This document shows positions 1 to 12,500 of a stretch of DNA of 64,000 nucleotides, piece after piece (position 1 is the stretch's first letter; each line of letters opens with the position of its first letter). The stretch is from NCBI GenBank assembly GCA_963693285.1, contig OY848923.1:3420038-3484037 (forward strand). The letters are read 5' to 3'. The notes beneath the pieces were generated by a model. It searched no databases, was not told where the DNA came from, and saw nothing but the letters and a program-made list of their open reading frames with translations. A program made the position numbers and the translations under genes. This DNA is from Xestospongia muta. Its lineage: Eukaryota; Porifera; Demospongiae; Haplosclerida; Petrosiidae.

Positions 1-880
1 TAATAAAGTATTGTATATTTTAGTTAAACAATCAATCAGTGACAAATCTCTTTATTGACAACATATGTTTATATAAGGCATATATATAATTATATAGAAC
101 TCTGACCATATAGAGACTTGAAATACTCTTTACATAATGAATGTGTTAATATTGACTCTTTATTATCTAATGGAGCTGTTATATTAAAATTAGAATAAGA
201 AAGTGACATAATGACTGCAGACAGAAATCTACCTAAAGTAAGATATGTAATATTAAAATTTGTTTTGAACATGATATTGTTACAAGTAACAGACTAGAAG
301 CTAAACATAAAAAACAATATTTGATTGCTAATTAGCAAACAAATGGTGCTGTGTTTACTTTCTATGTTTACTTAATCCACTATTGTTTTTGTAGGCACAT
401 AAACAAGTACATTAATTAGTATTAAAACTGTTATATTTACTTTCTAGCATCATAACAAGTTTGCTATATGCAACCTGTATAGCAATATATCATTAAATCA
501 ATAAACCTATTTAACAGTGTTATATAATTTCTATAGAACTATTTAAGTCATAATTATACTTAAGCAAAATTCTCATGTACTTAATATGTCCAATTGTAAA
601 TTTCATAGTGACAGTCCTTACACAATTACATGCAAAGCTTTATTTTGAACCAAATTTCTTTTTCAATTACAAAGTGAATGAAATATTTATGTTCGAAAGC
701 AGCCTGATGAGGTAGCATTTTTCAATTTTGTGCCAACACTTAAATGTAATAAGATTATACTCATGTCAGTTCTGTCAATGAATGCCTCAATGGAGTGTGC
801 CATATTGTAAAGAGAGTCTAGTGGCTATGCTGGTTCTTTGTGAAATAAAGGAGGCATACTAAGGCATGGTTACAGTTTAT
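1..880. repeat. Non-genic repeat mosaic at the left edge
   Basis: No convincing gene. The stretch is built of pieces that recur near 30.7-32.3 kb. About 150-290 matches 31,307-31,405 in inverted orientation. About 270-526 is a copy of the foldback element seen whole at 30,747-31,075. About 570-870 matches 31,980-32,285 in the same orientation, including a shared phrase around gaaataaaggagg. These are by-eye matches with many differences, so the copies are old. Confidence 0.6.
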
Positions 881-1289
881 CTTTCCAGCCTGTGTATGGT
901 TTATTCTAATTCTTATCATAATAATGTCACAATATTTCAGCAAAGTGGTTCAACTTGTAGGAAGACAAACAATTCTAGTATTAGCCACTATGATTCTACT
1001 CTCTTATACTAAACTGATACACACTGTTTTTCATGTTGTCCATTACACCAATATACCATATACCAATATATTTTCTATTATAACAAACATATAATGTTTA
1101 TAAACATCCAGTGACTGATCACTCAACAATTACTATTAGTGTACTCTTACCTACTTACCATGTGACTACTTATCACAACAGACATATGACATAAAACAAA
1201 CTTGTTAAAGTGATGACAGTCAACAATATGATATGATAATATGATACATAAACGTGTATGATTAGTAGTGGGTGTACAAACTACATCAT

Positions 1290-1390
1290 TATAACGATAT
1301 GTTATAAACAATATATCTACTTTCATCTGTATAGAGTACTAAGGGATGTGGCCGTATATTGCATGATATATCATATCCCTTATAGTACCG
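1290..1390. repeat. Short dispersed repeat with inverted taagggat ends
   Basis: A stretch with the phrase catctgtatag, then a taagggat-type motif, then tattgcatgatatatca recurs at about 10,228-10,345 in an intron of gene A and at 46,448-46,560 in the matching intron of gene C. Here it ends in an inverted atccctta. The copy at this unrelated site shows it is a dispersed element and not only an intron shared by descent. No coding potential is seen. Confidence 0.5.
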
Positions 1391-1450
1391 TATAGCAGGT
1401 TTTTTCAAGGGTAGCGTATTTTGCAAATTTCTCAGAATTTAGGACAATTT
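1387..1450. mobile_element. Terminal-repeat-like end of a foldback element
   Basis: The sequence taccgtatagcaggttttt at about 1386 resembles the inverted ends of the element at 8702-9254 (taccrtatagccggt). Only one end is recognisable, so this is probably a truncated or related copy. It lies about 90 bp from the transposase relic, and a connection between the two is possible but not shown. Confidence 0.4.
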
Positions 1451-1540
1451 GTGAAAATGACTGACATCATTAAAACTTTCTCAATTATTGGATTAATATG
1501 CTAGTGGTAGCTTCTCTCTGTGCAGTCAATCATTGAAGAA

Positions 1541-1921
1541 TTAGTAGGCAAATGTGCAGTAGGCAAAGACGGAGTAGGCAAACCTGGGATAATCCGGCCC
1601 GATCAATTGATGACAAAACTGGTATGTCATCAAAACTGGTATGTAAAACATGGTGAATATTTGGTAAAACAATTTAGGACAAGTCTGAAAAGTACCGTCT
1701 ACATAAATTGCATCTGACTCACATAGTAGCTCAATATTTTTGTCTGTTCCAAATATTATTAGCTTATCATCTCCATCGTTATCCTCAGCAATAAGAAAAG
1801 ATTCTCCAGAAGGTGTCTTAACCCATTCGTCATTAAAATGTACATCTCCCCGACTTGTTACACAAAGCAACTCTTGTTGTCCTTCTCTTCCCTCCCTTTC
1901 TTTCCTCCATTCCTTTGACAT
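1541..1921 (-). pseudogene. MULE-type transposase fragment
   Basis: An open stretch of about 126 codons whose middle contains a hallmark of animal MULE/FLYWCH-associated transposases: a segment like IIFGTDKNIELL, then DGTFQTCPKLFYQIFTMF. The Asp of DGTF matches the position of the first catalytic Asp of that DDE family. Full-length transposases of this class run to several hundred residues; the rest of the catalytic core, the later acidic residues and any zinc-binding N-terminus are missing. It is therefore a truncated relic with no expected activity. Family assignment rests on motif recognition; a profile search with the MULE transposase model would settle it. Confidence 0.6.
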
Positions 1922-2324
1922 TAGTTTATCACATACAAGGGTTCCTTACTCCTTAGGTCACTCAAGGCCAGCAATGGTATGTTTGGATCCAGACATTTAT
2001 TTAGGCTTAATATGCATTGTATTTTAATATGCACTATGCAGACACATGGTACTGTACAAAACTTCACACATTCCTAGTTTGTTTCTAAACCCTTCTCTGT
2101 CCATAACTTATCATAATGGAGGAGGGGCTAGCTGACTATATGATTGTGATCTATATTGTCAATATAAGGCTATTGTATCTAAGGCTAGGGTATCTAAGAT
2201 ATAGAATTGATTTCTCCTTGAGGTGTGCATTTATGTGTCCAACGAATAACCAACATCTATTTTCAAATATAAACCAACTAAGAGGTCTACAGTAACATGT
2301 TCTATATAAAACTGATACTCTCAT
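1922..2324. other. Intergenic gap, nothing recognised
   Basis: AT-rich sequence downstream of the fucosyltransferase stop codon (on the minus strand). I see no open frame, no splice-bounded exon and no obvious repeat here. Confidence 0.5.
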
Positions 2325-3602
2325 TCAAATGATGGGCAATGAATTATTAGCACTTATATTTATTTTGCTATCGGAAATGATGATGTCATTCCATGTTGGA
2401 TATTGTTTACAGTCTTGTTGGACACTATACCATTGTTCAATGTCATCATATACTGTTATACATTGATTAGGCTCATACAGTTTGTTACACACCTCACAAG
2501 GAATACGATAGGCCCCACCATCTATTATAGTCCACTCATCTCTCCATTTAAAGAACTTATTATAAAGTTGAGGATCACTACCAATTTTCGTCAGGTAATC
2601 AGCCAGATCAGCTGCTCCCATAAAATCAAGTCCATTAATGAAAGATTTGGGAGGGACGACTTCAGGATTTGATAGATTTGCTCCTGATATTATTACGGGA
2701 ACTATTTCATTTTTTAAAGCATTTTTGTATGTTTTTTCTGTAATATAATCTTCACATATAGAATTCTCAAAAGCCAAATAAAACTTGTACTTTGGTAACA
2801 AAGAGAAACAGTTTGGTTTACATGATTTCCCACATTTACCATAAACATCAACATCAATATATTTCTTTAACTCCATTACTGCATGTAAACGAGGACGTTT
2901 ACAATTACTTATAAAAACAATTGCTGTTTTAGTTCTGTTTTCAAGATAGTTTTTATTAGAATCATAACCGTTTTTAAACTTTCCAGGAACTATGAAGGAA
3001 TAACTATCTCTAATATCTGAACTAAACTTGTATGTCATTGTCCAGTTAAATAAAGATCTGGAATATGGGATAAATTCATGATATCTTTTAATACATGGTG
3101 GTGGCTCTTTAGTGTAGAAAATCCATCTCTGATGTGGCGGTCGACTCATATTATTAGCAGAAATAATACTTTTTAATAAATCAACTTCTGAAATATGAAA
3201 AACTACAGCACTGCTATTAGAATAAAGATTCTTGTCACCAGTAAGAAAACACTTGTTTCTGTTATGTCCACATGTTATTGGCCTACTATTTCCAAGATAT
3301 TTAACAAAATTCTTGCCAAACCAAGTTGTCCATAATAAAATGATTTTCCCATTACTACCAACTGTGTTGATGTTATCAGAAATTGAAGTACTTACGTTTC
3401 TACAACCATAAATTTTCTTAACAGGAAGTACCTTTGGCTGGATAGATACTGTATTATCAGGATGACTCCGTGATAGCGGTCGAAATGATGCCGCGTTCAT
3501 AGCGACGACGACGAACACGAACGATACCGCCAATGTCGTAACGTACAGGATTATAATCTTTTTCCATTTTAAATTGAAGAATTCAAATTTAACAGGCATC
3601 AT
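2325..3602 (-). CDS. Alpha-1,3-fucosyltransferase (GT10 family), intronless
   Basis: Predicted Golgi type II glycosyltransferase of 425 residues that would move fucose from GDP-fucose to a GlcNAc-containing glycan. A short basic cytoplasmic start is followed by a membrane anchor at about residues 16-36 (IIILYVTTLAVSFVFVVV). The catalytic part carries the conserved family motifs: FNWTMTYKFSSDI in the middle and YKFYLAFENSICEDYITEK near residue 280, the donor-binding signature of GT10 enzymes. Several N-x-S/T sites and late cysteines fit a lumenal domain. The length is typical (about 350-430). A single uninterrupted frame with no introns is common for these enzymes. The start at 3602 is chosen because it precedes the basic/anchor segment. 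The acceptor and linkage cannot be told from sequence. Confidence 0.92.
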   Translation of the reverse strand: MMPVKFEFFNLKWKKIIILYVTTLAVSFVFVVVAMNAASFRPLSRSHPDNTVSIQPKVLPVKKIYGCRNVSTSISDNINTVGSNGKIILLWTTWFGKNFVKYLGNSRPITCGHNRNKCFLTGDKNLYSNSSAVVFHISEVDLLKSIISANNMSRPPHQRWIFYTKEPPPCIKRYHEFIPYSRSLFNWTMTYKFSSDIRDSYSFIVPGKFKNGYDSNKNYLENRTKTAIVFISNCKRPRLHAVMELKKYIDVDVYGKCGKSCKPNCFSLLPKYKFYLAFENSICEDYITEKTYKNALKNEIVPVIISGANLSNPEVVPPKSFINGLDFMGAADLADYLTKIGSDPQLYNKFFKWRDEWTIIDGGAYRIPCEVCNKLYEPNQCITVYDDIEQWYSVQQDCKQYPTWNDIIISDSKINISANNSLPII

Positions 3603-4304
3603 GCATAGTAGACTCAGTGATCAATTTCCAAGTTTCTAATCTCCGACTTTCTAGTTAACTCGTTCATTTTTTTATTAACCAACCGGATGTGTATAATATA
3701 ATATGAAATATTTGGACTACAGTTGCCATGGTTACATTCGCTAAATATGGGTTATTATAATACTAAATAAAGCTATTATGTTTGTCACAATGAAGACTAT
3801 CAATTTCTATTAGTCTATGTATGATATGTTCTGAGATCAATCTAAACTGGATGGTTGTTTTCATCCAATTAAGTTGTTGCTTTATGATTACATTTTTAAA
3901 TAGAATACTTGATATTTATCACATAGCTAGTTGTTACCGGTCAAAGATAATATATGTGAGAACAAACCAAATTTAATATAATAGATATTAATGTACCTAA
4001 CATATATATGATGTTTATTTTGTGCGTGTAATAACACTATATAGACAATTTACATACACAGTTAATGTCATACATTATATTATACTCTTACCAAATCACT
4101 AAATTACCTCAATATAAAGTTTGAGGCAAAGACCTGTTACCTTAACTCTGACTAAATGACTAAATGTAACCAATACATATACAGATGTGAGTAATGTTGT
4201 TATATATATCATTTCTCTATAATGACAATTTTTATAGTACTAGAGTAGTGGAGTGAAATGTCATAGCAGTAATTATTTTAATGTAAACTTTACTACCTAT
4301 GGTT
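3603..4304. other. Intergenic region between divergent genes
   Basis: Lies between the fucosyltransferase (-) and the Ig-like ectodomain gene (+), so it should hold both promoters. It is very AT-rich. I see no clear core-promoter motif and no open frame. Confidence 0.45.
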
Positions 4305-4779
4305 ATGATGATACAACAACAGTCAGCTGGACTATTGATAGTCATGATTATAACACTAGGAGAGGCTGCATTTGGTACTCTACCTTCTCGACCTACTACT
4401 GGTACCGGTACAGTATACAATATTATACTATATGTTTAAATAATCGTGTTATATAGGTGTGAGACTTTATCTAAGTTATGAGAATAGATCAATACCTAAC
4501 TACTTTATGGTGAGAGCCAGTCAGTTCTATGATGTTGATCAAAATGATGATGGTCAAAATGATGGTATATGGTGTCACAGTGCTTTTAATGAGAGTATGA
4601 TAGGTGTCTGGTACTTACCTAATGGATCACCAGTATCTACACAAAGTGGTGTTACTCCATTAGAATCATATAATAATAATGTCACTGGTCAAGTGGGTCT
4701 ACTTAGAAGTGGTGCAATAAGTTCAGTTCAAGGACTTAACCTTTTTTGCATAATGCAAATTGTATCTAACATAGTTTAA
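4305..4779 (+). CDS. Two-exon secreted Ig-like ectodomain protein, possibly truncated
   Basis: Exon 1 (4305-4407) encodes a signal peptide: MMIQQQ, a hydrophobic stretch LLIVMIITLGEAAFG, then a Thr-rich spacer. A 49-bp GT-AG intron (4408-4456, phase 1) joins it to exon 2, which starts at 4457 and is open to a stop at 4779. Exon 2 reads as a beta-sandwich-like extracellular domain with a segment like IGVWYLPNGSPV, then GQVGLLRSG and a final cysteine, resembling the last strands of an Ig-like domain. The frame after about 4742 (CIMQIVSNIV then stop) may be read-through of a lost donor, so downstream exons could have been lost. No membrane segment follows. Domain name is tentative; signal peptide and splice join are well supported. 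Confidence 0.55.
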
Positions 4780-4974
4780 TATGTACTTAGGTAACTTCAT
4801 ACATCAACATGTATTATTACACTTTTGTGGTTGATATGTATTAACAATGACTGTTGCCATAATTATGAGCAGGTTTATACCACACATAAAAGACCTTGTG
4901 TCAATTCACCTTCAATGTTAAAAGTTGTTATACATCAAAGTTAAAGGTTAATTATTCATTATTTAAATCATTTA

Positions 4975-5400
4975 ATGCGTGCTGTTATCGTTTATACCGC
5001 ACACGAGTCAGTCTTGTACCATTTTATTTAGTTGGTCTCCAAATCCACAATGTTCTCTTAGAGCTTTAAGTTTAGCAATGTAAGTTGCAACAGATTCATC
5101 AGATTTACGAATTCTCATGTTAAATTTAAAACATTGGACAATAGGAGAAGGATAATGGGAGTACTGAAATGATTGTTCAAGTTTTGAACTAGTTTGTCTG
5201 CAGGACTAGCTGGCTGGAGGAGACTTTTAAGGAGCTGGTATGTGGATGGTCAACATACCATCAGCAATCTCTTCTTGCCTGGATCTTCAATATCGTTTGC
5301 ATTGAAATAAAACCCAAGTCGTTCCGAGTATCATGTCCACGTTTCCGTACCAGCATTAAAAGCAGAGATTTAACCATGAGTTCCCATCAGATACATTGGT
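4975..5400 (-). pseudogene. Decayed LTR-retrotransposon gag fragment
   Basis: Read on the minus strand, this gives a run typical of retrotransposon capsid (gag) polyproteins: a segment around YSERLGFYFNAND, a central HFSTPIIQCFKFNMR, then ESVATYIAKLKALREHCGFG and a final DxLVCG. The conserved Arg before LVCG has become a stop codon (near 5011-5013), and other stops interrupt the N-terminal part. No protease, reverse transcriptase or long terminal repeats are visible nearby, so only a short dead relic remains. It probably belongs to the Ty3/gypsy or a related superfamily. Confidence 0.6.
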
Positions 5401-6304
5401 TTACCCTCATTGCCAAAAATATTATAACAAGTAGTAAGTAAGTAACAATAGTTCCTCTAGACACTGAACGCAAACGAAATGATATTTCAACAACAATGAA
5501 CTTTACACAACTAACTTATATACATGTCTGACAGGAAATTAAAAATTATAATTATATCAACATATAAACAAAATGTCACCAAGATTAATATTCTAAAAAG
5601 TAAATTACAACATCATGATGACCTGATAGTTGTATATAATATCACTTCTTCAATAGATACATTCAATATTAGTAGTGTGACATGAAGTGACTGTTGGAAG
5701 AAGAGGATAAAATAATGACAGAGAGAAAATGAACACACAAACAGTTTAATAACAGTAATAAGTTGTCATTAGGTTCATTTATATATATCTGTCTGTCTGT
5801 TCAATTATCTATTAGTTTATTATCCATGATATATACATCAAAAGTTTCCATGGCAATCACCCATATACCACAGTAAAGTAATCTATATGGTACATTTATG
5901 ATTTAGTCATGCAAGGACTGCAATAAACAATTTACCAAAGTCCAGAACCACATGTATACAAGAGCACACGTTCAGTTGAGTCCATCTAGAATACATTATT
6001 CTCTGTTTAGTGATGTAAACTAGTGAAAGAGCAGACAAACTTCAAACAGAAGGATACATACAAGGTGTCTAGAGCAGTGTGAAAGTGAAATCAGTTATCT
6101 AGTAACTGAAGTTTACAAAATGGGAATAAACAAAGTAATGATAGATTGAATGGTACAAAGTGAGTGTATAATAAATAGGAGGATACTGACCATCAAATGT
6201 TTATGAATACTATAAATCAACTAATTGATGCTTCCATCATTTATCCAATTACCGTTTGATCACTATAATGATAATATGTTGATCTGTTGTGTAATATATA
6301 CCCT
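5401..6304. other. Intergenic, nothing recognised
   Basis: AT-rich sequence with no exon-like open frame, no clear repeat and no RNA gene that I can recognise. Confidence 0.45.
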
Positions 6305-6529
6305 CCTTAACACAATATTACAAATTATATTGTGTGATCAGTCAATGAGCGAGGAGAAGAGAGTATAAACTAAAACTTGCCATTAAAATAAACTATAAGT
6401 CAGAATCTTATCAGACTGACCAATGTAAGCAATATGTCAGCTGAAAATCACCTCAATTTTGAAAGTCACGTTCAACAATAATCTTCACCCAGGTATAGTT
6501 AGAGTGTGGTTCTGCAAAGATGACTACTC
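6305..6529 (+). promoter_or_regulatory. Conserved upstream region of gene A (shared with gene C)
   Basis: This stretch matches 43,690-43,945 just before the start codon of gene C. Shared blocks include cttaacacaatattacaa, tgtcagctg and a final segment ending in tgtggt before the ATG. It lies outside the coding part, so its retention between paralogues suggests promoter or 5' UTR function, though simple recent duplication could also explain it. Gene B has no matching region. Confidence 0.5.
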
Positions 6530-9500
6530 CTAGTTGAAGGAACAAGTCACTTAACATTCACAGTAGGCATGATCTTTACATAAATAATAACATGAATTTT
6601 TTTAATAAATAATAAACAGTAATAAAATATAATGATCTCAAGATATGGTACATCTCATTCTCTACAGGACGCTACAAACTTGGTATAAGAGTTCAACATA
6701 GTACTCAAGTAATTGGAGATAACCTGTACCTGTGGGGTGGGGGTCCACATCCTGATTTACCTCAAGTACATAATAATGATAAGAAAAGAAGACTTACATC
6801 ACAAGTAGAAATCTTCAACATTACCTCTGGCAAGTGGGACAGTATAACTACCAGTGGTGACCCACCACTTGGTGTAGCTGCTTATGTATGTACAACATTT
6901 AAGGACATAATTTATTATTTTGGAGGTTGGTGTCTCCATGACAACTGCTACCATAATGCCATCTTTCAACTTGATACGTCTACCTACACCTGGACACAAC
7001 TACAACCTACAAATGACAGGATAGCAGTGATGAAGAGAGGCCATGGTGGTATGATTTCAACTGAACATAATGGACAACATCGTCTACTAATTGTAGGAGG
7101 TTTTGGACCCCCACCCTCTAAACCAGTACCACAAGCTCGATATTATCAGTTATCCAATGGTAAAGTATCTACCAATGAACATAATCTGTTTGATATATTA
7201 ACTGGTAAGAACATTAATATATCATATTATATTATCAGATATCACTTATTACAGTCAGTATCACTACATAGTGTGTATAAACTAAAAAACTAAAATATTT
7301 ATACATTTAGTCCAAAGTAGTATTGAGGTATCCTATTATGATATGATACTACATCAATTGATATTACTTACCTCAAGACATACTATATCTTGTGTATGTG
7401 TAAAAGTATAGCCTTTCCTTTTGTTTTAAACTAATAAATGACACAGCTATAAGCTGGTAAACATCAGAGTTAAAAAATAATATAATTAGTAACTATAACT
7501 ATACTACTAGTTACTGTCATATTGTAGTCTGTTTAAAGTGAACTAAATAAAATAATAAAACTTAAAATAAGTCTAATATTGATATTGCTAAGTACAACAT
7601 GTAAACATTAAACATGTTTTATCTTGAGATGATAGAAACTAATTAATTATTCATATTATTGATCTATACAACAGTTCACTTTGTCTCCTGTCACTTACAC
7701 CTCTTATGTAATGATTTCAGTAGAACATTGACAGTGATACTTTATTAATGATCAGTTTAGGTTGATATTAATATTATAACTGTATCATTTTACTGATATT
7801 GTATTTTGATTTTTGACCAATTATCTAACTACTACTATGATACAATTATAATGATGAGTGTTCTGTTTGTTCTCTTTTTAGGTCAATGGATTATACCTGA
7901 GATCACTGGACAATGTATGCCACCTAATAGTGGCTTTGTTATGGAAGCAATAAACAATACAAGAGCAATCATCTTTGGTGGTGCAGTTAAAGGCACATCA
8001 TCCAATACTGTTTATATACTGGATATCATCAACTGTACAGTGGTATGTTATATTATCATTCATACACTGACTGATAACATGTTATATAATGAGTGTTAGT
8101 TGAGTTTATTTGTTTATCTAGCACTGGCAGACTATAGCTAAACCTGACCCAGTAGTACAATGGCCAGAGGAAAGAGGAGATCATGCTGCCAGTATTATCA
8201 CTGGATCATTATCACCTATACTAGTAATGATAGGTGGCCGGAGACTAAACGAAACAATAAATGATTGCTGGATACTAGATGTTAATGAGAAGTCATGGAC
8301 AAAGGTATGTCATTGATAATATGCCATATTACCTCTAATTTATTATACAATGATAGTTACTAAGTTAGTACATGTAACTGTCCATATATTTAGAAGTATA
8401 ATAAATCATATCCATTTACTACTGTTACACTAGAATATGTTGTTATCTATATTGTATGGACTTACTGTCTTTTTAAATAAAAAACTATAAAAATTACATT
8501 TTCTATCTGAATATTTAGAGTATATCTGGTATTACTTTAATCATCTCTTTTAAGTAGAAGTATTATATCTCATATAGTGTCTTAACTATATCAGTTAATA
8601 CAAGCATTACATATTGTACTACTTGAGATATGTTATAATAGTAGTACATAAAAATATATAATGTATATAGAATGTAATAACATTATTATATAATTATATT
8701 ATACCATATAGCCGGTTATTTTTGCGGCACATATTATTTATTTTAGAATTTTACATGCACTTTATTTTGACAGTGCAATAACAGGTGTCAAAAGTAGGTC
8801 CCGTCTACTTTTAGTTGCCACATGCTCAGCCACGTATATGCAGATGGCGGCTTCGAGGGCCATACTCAGCAGCCTATTTCCCTATGGTGGCTCTCTGCTC
8901 AGGAGTATAAGTATTGTAGACTTGTCGATGGGCTGGGGACTAGCCAGCTTCGACTTCTGCCGTCAAAAGCCTCACTTCAGTATTAGCTGTCACTATTGCT
9001 ACTGATGGCATGTTTCTTGAGAGCAGCCTCCTTGGGTTGGGTAAACCGACACTTTCATTCTGGTGGTTCTGTCTCTGGAAGTACTGTAGGATTAACATCT
9101 TTCTTCACACATACCATGTGGACTTCAACATAGGCATGACTAAATTTTGGATTGACTTTAATTATCAGTAATACTTAATATTAGCATATCTAAATTTGGC
9201 ACTCTATCGACAGCAGCAATATAAATTCTCGCCGAAAATACCGGCTATACGGTATTATATAAAATGCCTTTGGTATGTTAATATTTGTGATAATTGATAT
9301 CTGTCTATAACAGTGTTATTATAGTCTCGTGAGCCAGACCCTTTGCTTAGAGAGGAAGGGTCTGGTCTACCAGGCATAGTGCAGTTGTGTCCTTCTCCAT
9401 CATTCCTGGGGAAACCACTATTTGGTCAACAGATACTTGAGCCAAACCACAATTGTTTACGTAGTTGCATAATAACCTAATTGTATTAATTACTGCCAAC

Positions 9501-12500
9501 AAAGTCTTCACCTATTAGAAGAAATAGAATAGATGCAGAGGAGATTCCTTTATAAGAGAAGGCTTGGTCTTGCATCAATCAAAGCAAGGGAGAGACTAGT
9601 GTGGCATATATAAGGCTTTTACCAAACCCAGTCAGTAAAGTGACACATCCATACCACTAATAAAAGCTTCTATAGCCGTCATCTTCTCTGGCTTAACTCT
9701 GTTGTATCCTAGCTTAGTGAACGTTTCTTGAACAACCTAGTGTTTCCTTTTCTCCATGCTGATTCAGATGCTCAGTATGTTTACATTAACACATAACTAT
9801 TACAAACCAAAGATATTTAATGTTACTAGTTAATGAAATTCCTTTTCGACATCTGCACTATGCGTGGTAGACCAGACCCTTCCTCTCTAAGGAAAGGGTC
9901 TGGCACACGAGACTAGTTTTATTAGTCACAAAATAATTATTAGTTTTAATAATATCATACCAATTATTGTAATATAGCTCTCCAATCTGTATACACATAT
10001 AAATGATGTAATGATATTTATGTCTCTACATACTACAGATTAATCTATCTGACTCTGTCACTGAGAGATGTGGACACTCTCTATCAACATTTATCATGGG
10101 ACCACACTCTGTGTGGTTAATAATTGTAGGAGGTCATATAATGCTCAATGAAGTAGTTGTTCCAGATCCCGATATAACAATGTTGGTAGAACTAGGTAAG
10201 TAAGTCATTACATACATACACAATGTAGATTACATTTGATGTGTTATAAACAACATGTACAATTTCATCTGTATAAATAACTAAGGGGTGTGGTTGAGAG
10301 TGTGGCCATATATTGCATGATATATCATGACTTCCTTCTGATAGTTATAATTCCTTTAAAGTGTTAATTGATGTGGTGAATATAGTTTTTTATTTTTATA
10401 AAAATTACAATAACTACATATATTATCAGATGTTTACATAGTAACTAATCATCCCAAATTAAATTACAAACCTAGTAATGTGATATTAGATGTACTCATT
10501 CTATAATAACTAGTTAACTACTAATATTTCTGTATTGTGTGTAATCAGTCTAGTCTACATCAAACTGATAGTATTACTAACATTGTGTGTATGACTACAT
10601 GAGTAGTATTGTTTATATATTTGTTATTATTACATGTACATCATGTAAGTATAGGTAATGTTACATGTAGTGCATAATACATGTACTGTTATATAACAGG
10701 TGACCTTGTTATGTACTACGTAGTATAGTCTTATTACTATCATATATATTATATTAGTAGTAAGTACTACATTGTATACTGACATTAGTACTGTTGTGAT
10801 CTCTCATATAGTCCTTAATGATGGTCAATGGTCAGTAGAGTTTGTACTAGATACTGATGACATGAACGCAACTTATATCTACCAACAAAGAGTACTAAAA
10901 CAATTCACAGAAGTAAGGGGAAAATGGATAGCCCAACAACAAGGTCGAGACACTTCATTAAAGAAGAGCACTCCTCTTTTATCTAGTTATAAGGATGATC
11001 TCATAGTTGCTCAACAAAACATAAAGAGTCTTCAAGAGAGACTGCTAGAACTAGAATCTCAACAAGGTAGATAATGAATTAATAATGAATCGTTGAATTG
11101 ATAAATGAAAAGTTTAATGGAAGAATGAACAGATTATGTAAATATATGGATGATTGATTACTAAATAGATGTATGAATGGATGGATGGATAAATGGATGA
11201 ATGGATGGATGAAATAATGGATAAAAATATGTTTAAATAAATGGATGAATGACCAAACAGAGCAAATTAGATTGACTACTAAATGAACTAAAAATTGAAT
11301 GGACAACTTTTTGGACATATTTATGGATAGATGTGTTGATACAATAATAGATGAATGGATACATAGTCAATCCATACAGCTACTGGTATTGGTCCATTCC
11401 TATATTTCATCATCCATAAATTTATTACATTACAAATGGTTGGACATATGTATGGATAGATGAATGAATGGATAGACAAATAATATATTTTGTTGCAATT
11501 GGATAGATTAGTGGGTAAATAAATGAATCAATAATGACAGATAAATAATATGACTAATGTTCAATTCATATATATGTTTATTTACTGATCAAATAAACTA
11601 TATTTCACAAAATGTTCTTTCTTACTCTACTAAAGTACAAGAAAATGATAAGTATATAGTTGAACTTACTACCAGACTGCACCAGAATGATAAGACCATA
11701 TCAGCATTTTAAAAACAACTAGAACAATCTAACCAAAAGGGTAAGTAGGTGAATGAATAAGTGTATTAGATGAATAAATGGATGAATGAATACATATAAC
11801 AATAGATAGAGATTGATTGAAGTTAGATTGATATATTTTTAATTTTCTATGAACCAACAATGTTTAAATTTATTTCTAAATACATTTCACTAATCATTGT
11901 TACCTACTATAGTCTCAAGTACCAGTGGATATCATGACATAAAACAAGTACGTGATGTAGTACATGAAAAAGACACTTATATAGCTCAACTCACTCGTAA
12001 ACTTCACAAGAAGGATGAGACCATAACAACACTACAAAAACAACTGGAACAATCTAATCAACAGCTCAGGAGTTCTCTAAAGACTACTGGTACTAGTTAT
12101 TATTGTAATTGAGAGTTCATTACTTTATTTTACATCAGATATTGTAAGTTATCTTCCCAAACTTGCTGTTGTTCTACAACCAGTACAAGAGTATTGGGAA
12201 CAACTGGGTCTTCAACTTAATACAGATCAGTCTGTACTCACTGATATCAGAAGTAAAAGAGATTCTACAGAACAGATGAAGTACTTGTTAGAGGACTGGT
12301 CTCTAAAAGGAGGTACATTGACACAACTTGAAGAGGCTCTACTTAATCTTGACATGAAACATGTCATTACTGGTAAGAACTATAGTGAGCATATTGCATG
12401 AATGGATGAATGGTTGTATGGGTAATGTAATGAATGTATATATATGTGCCCAGTAGTGCCACAGATTAGACTTAATATTATTTCTTTGTAATCCAAGGAT

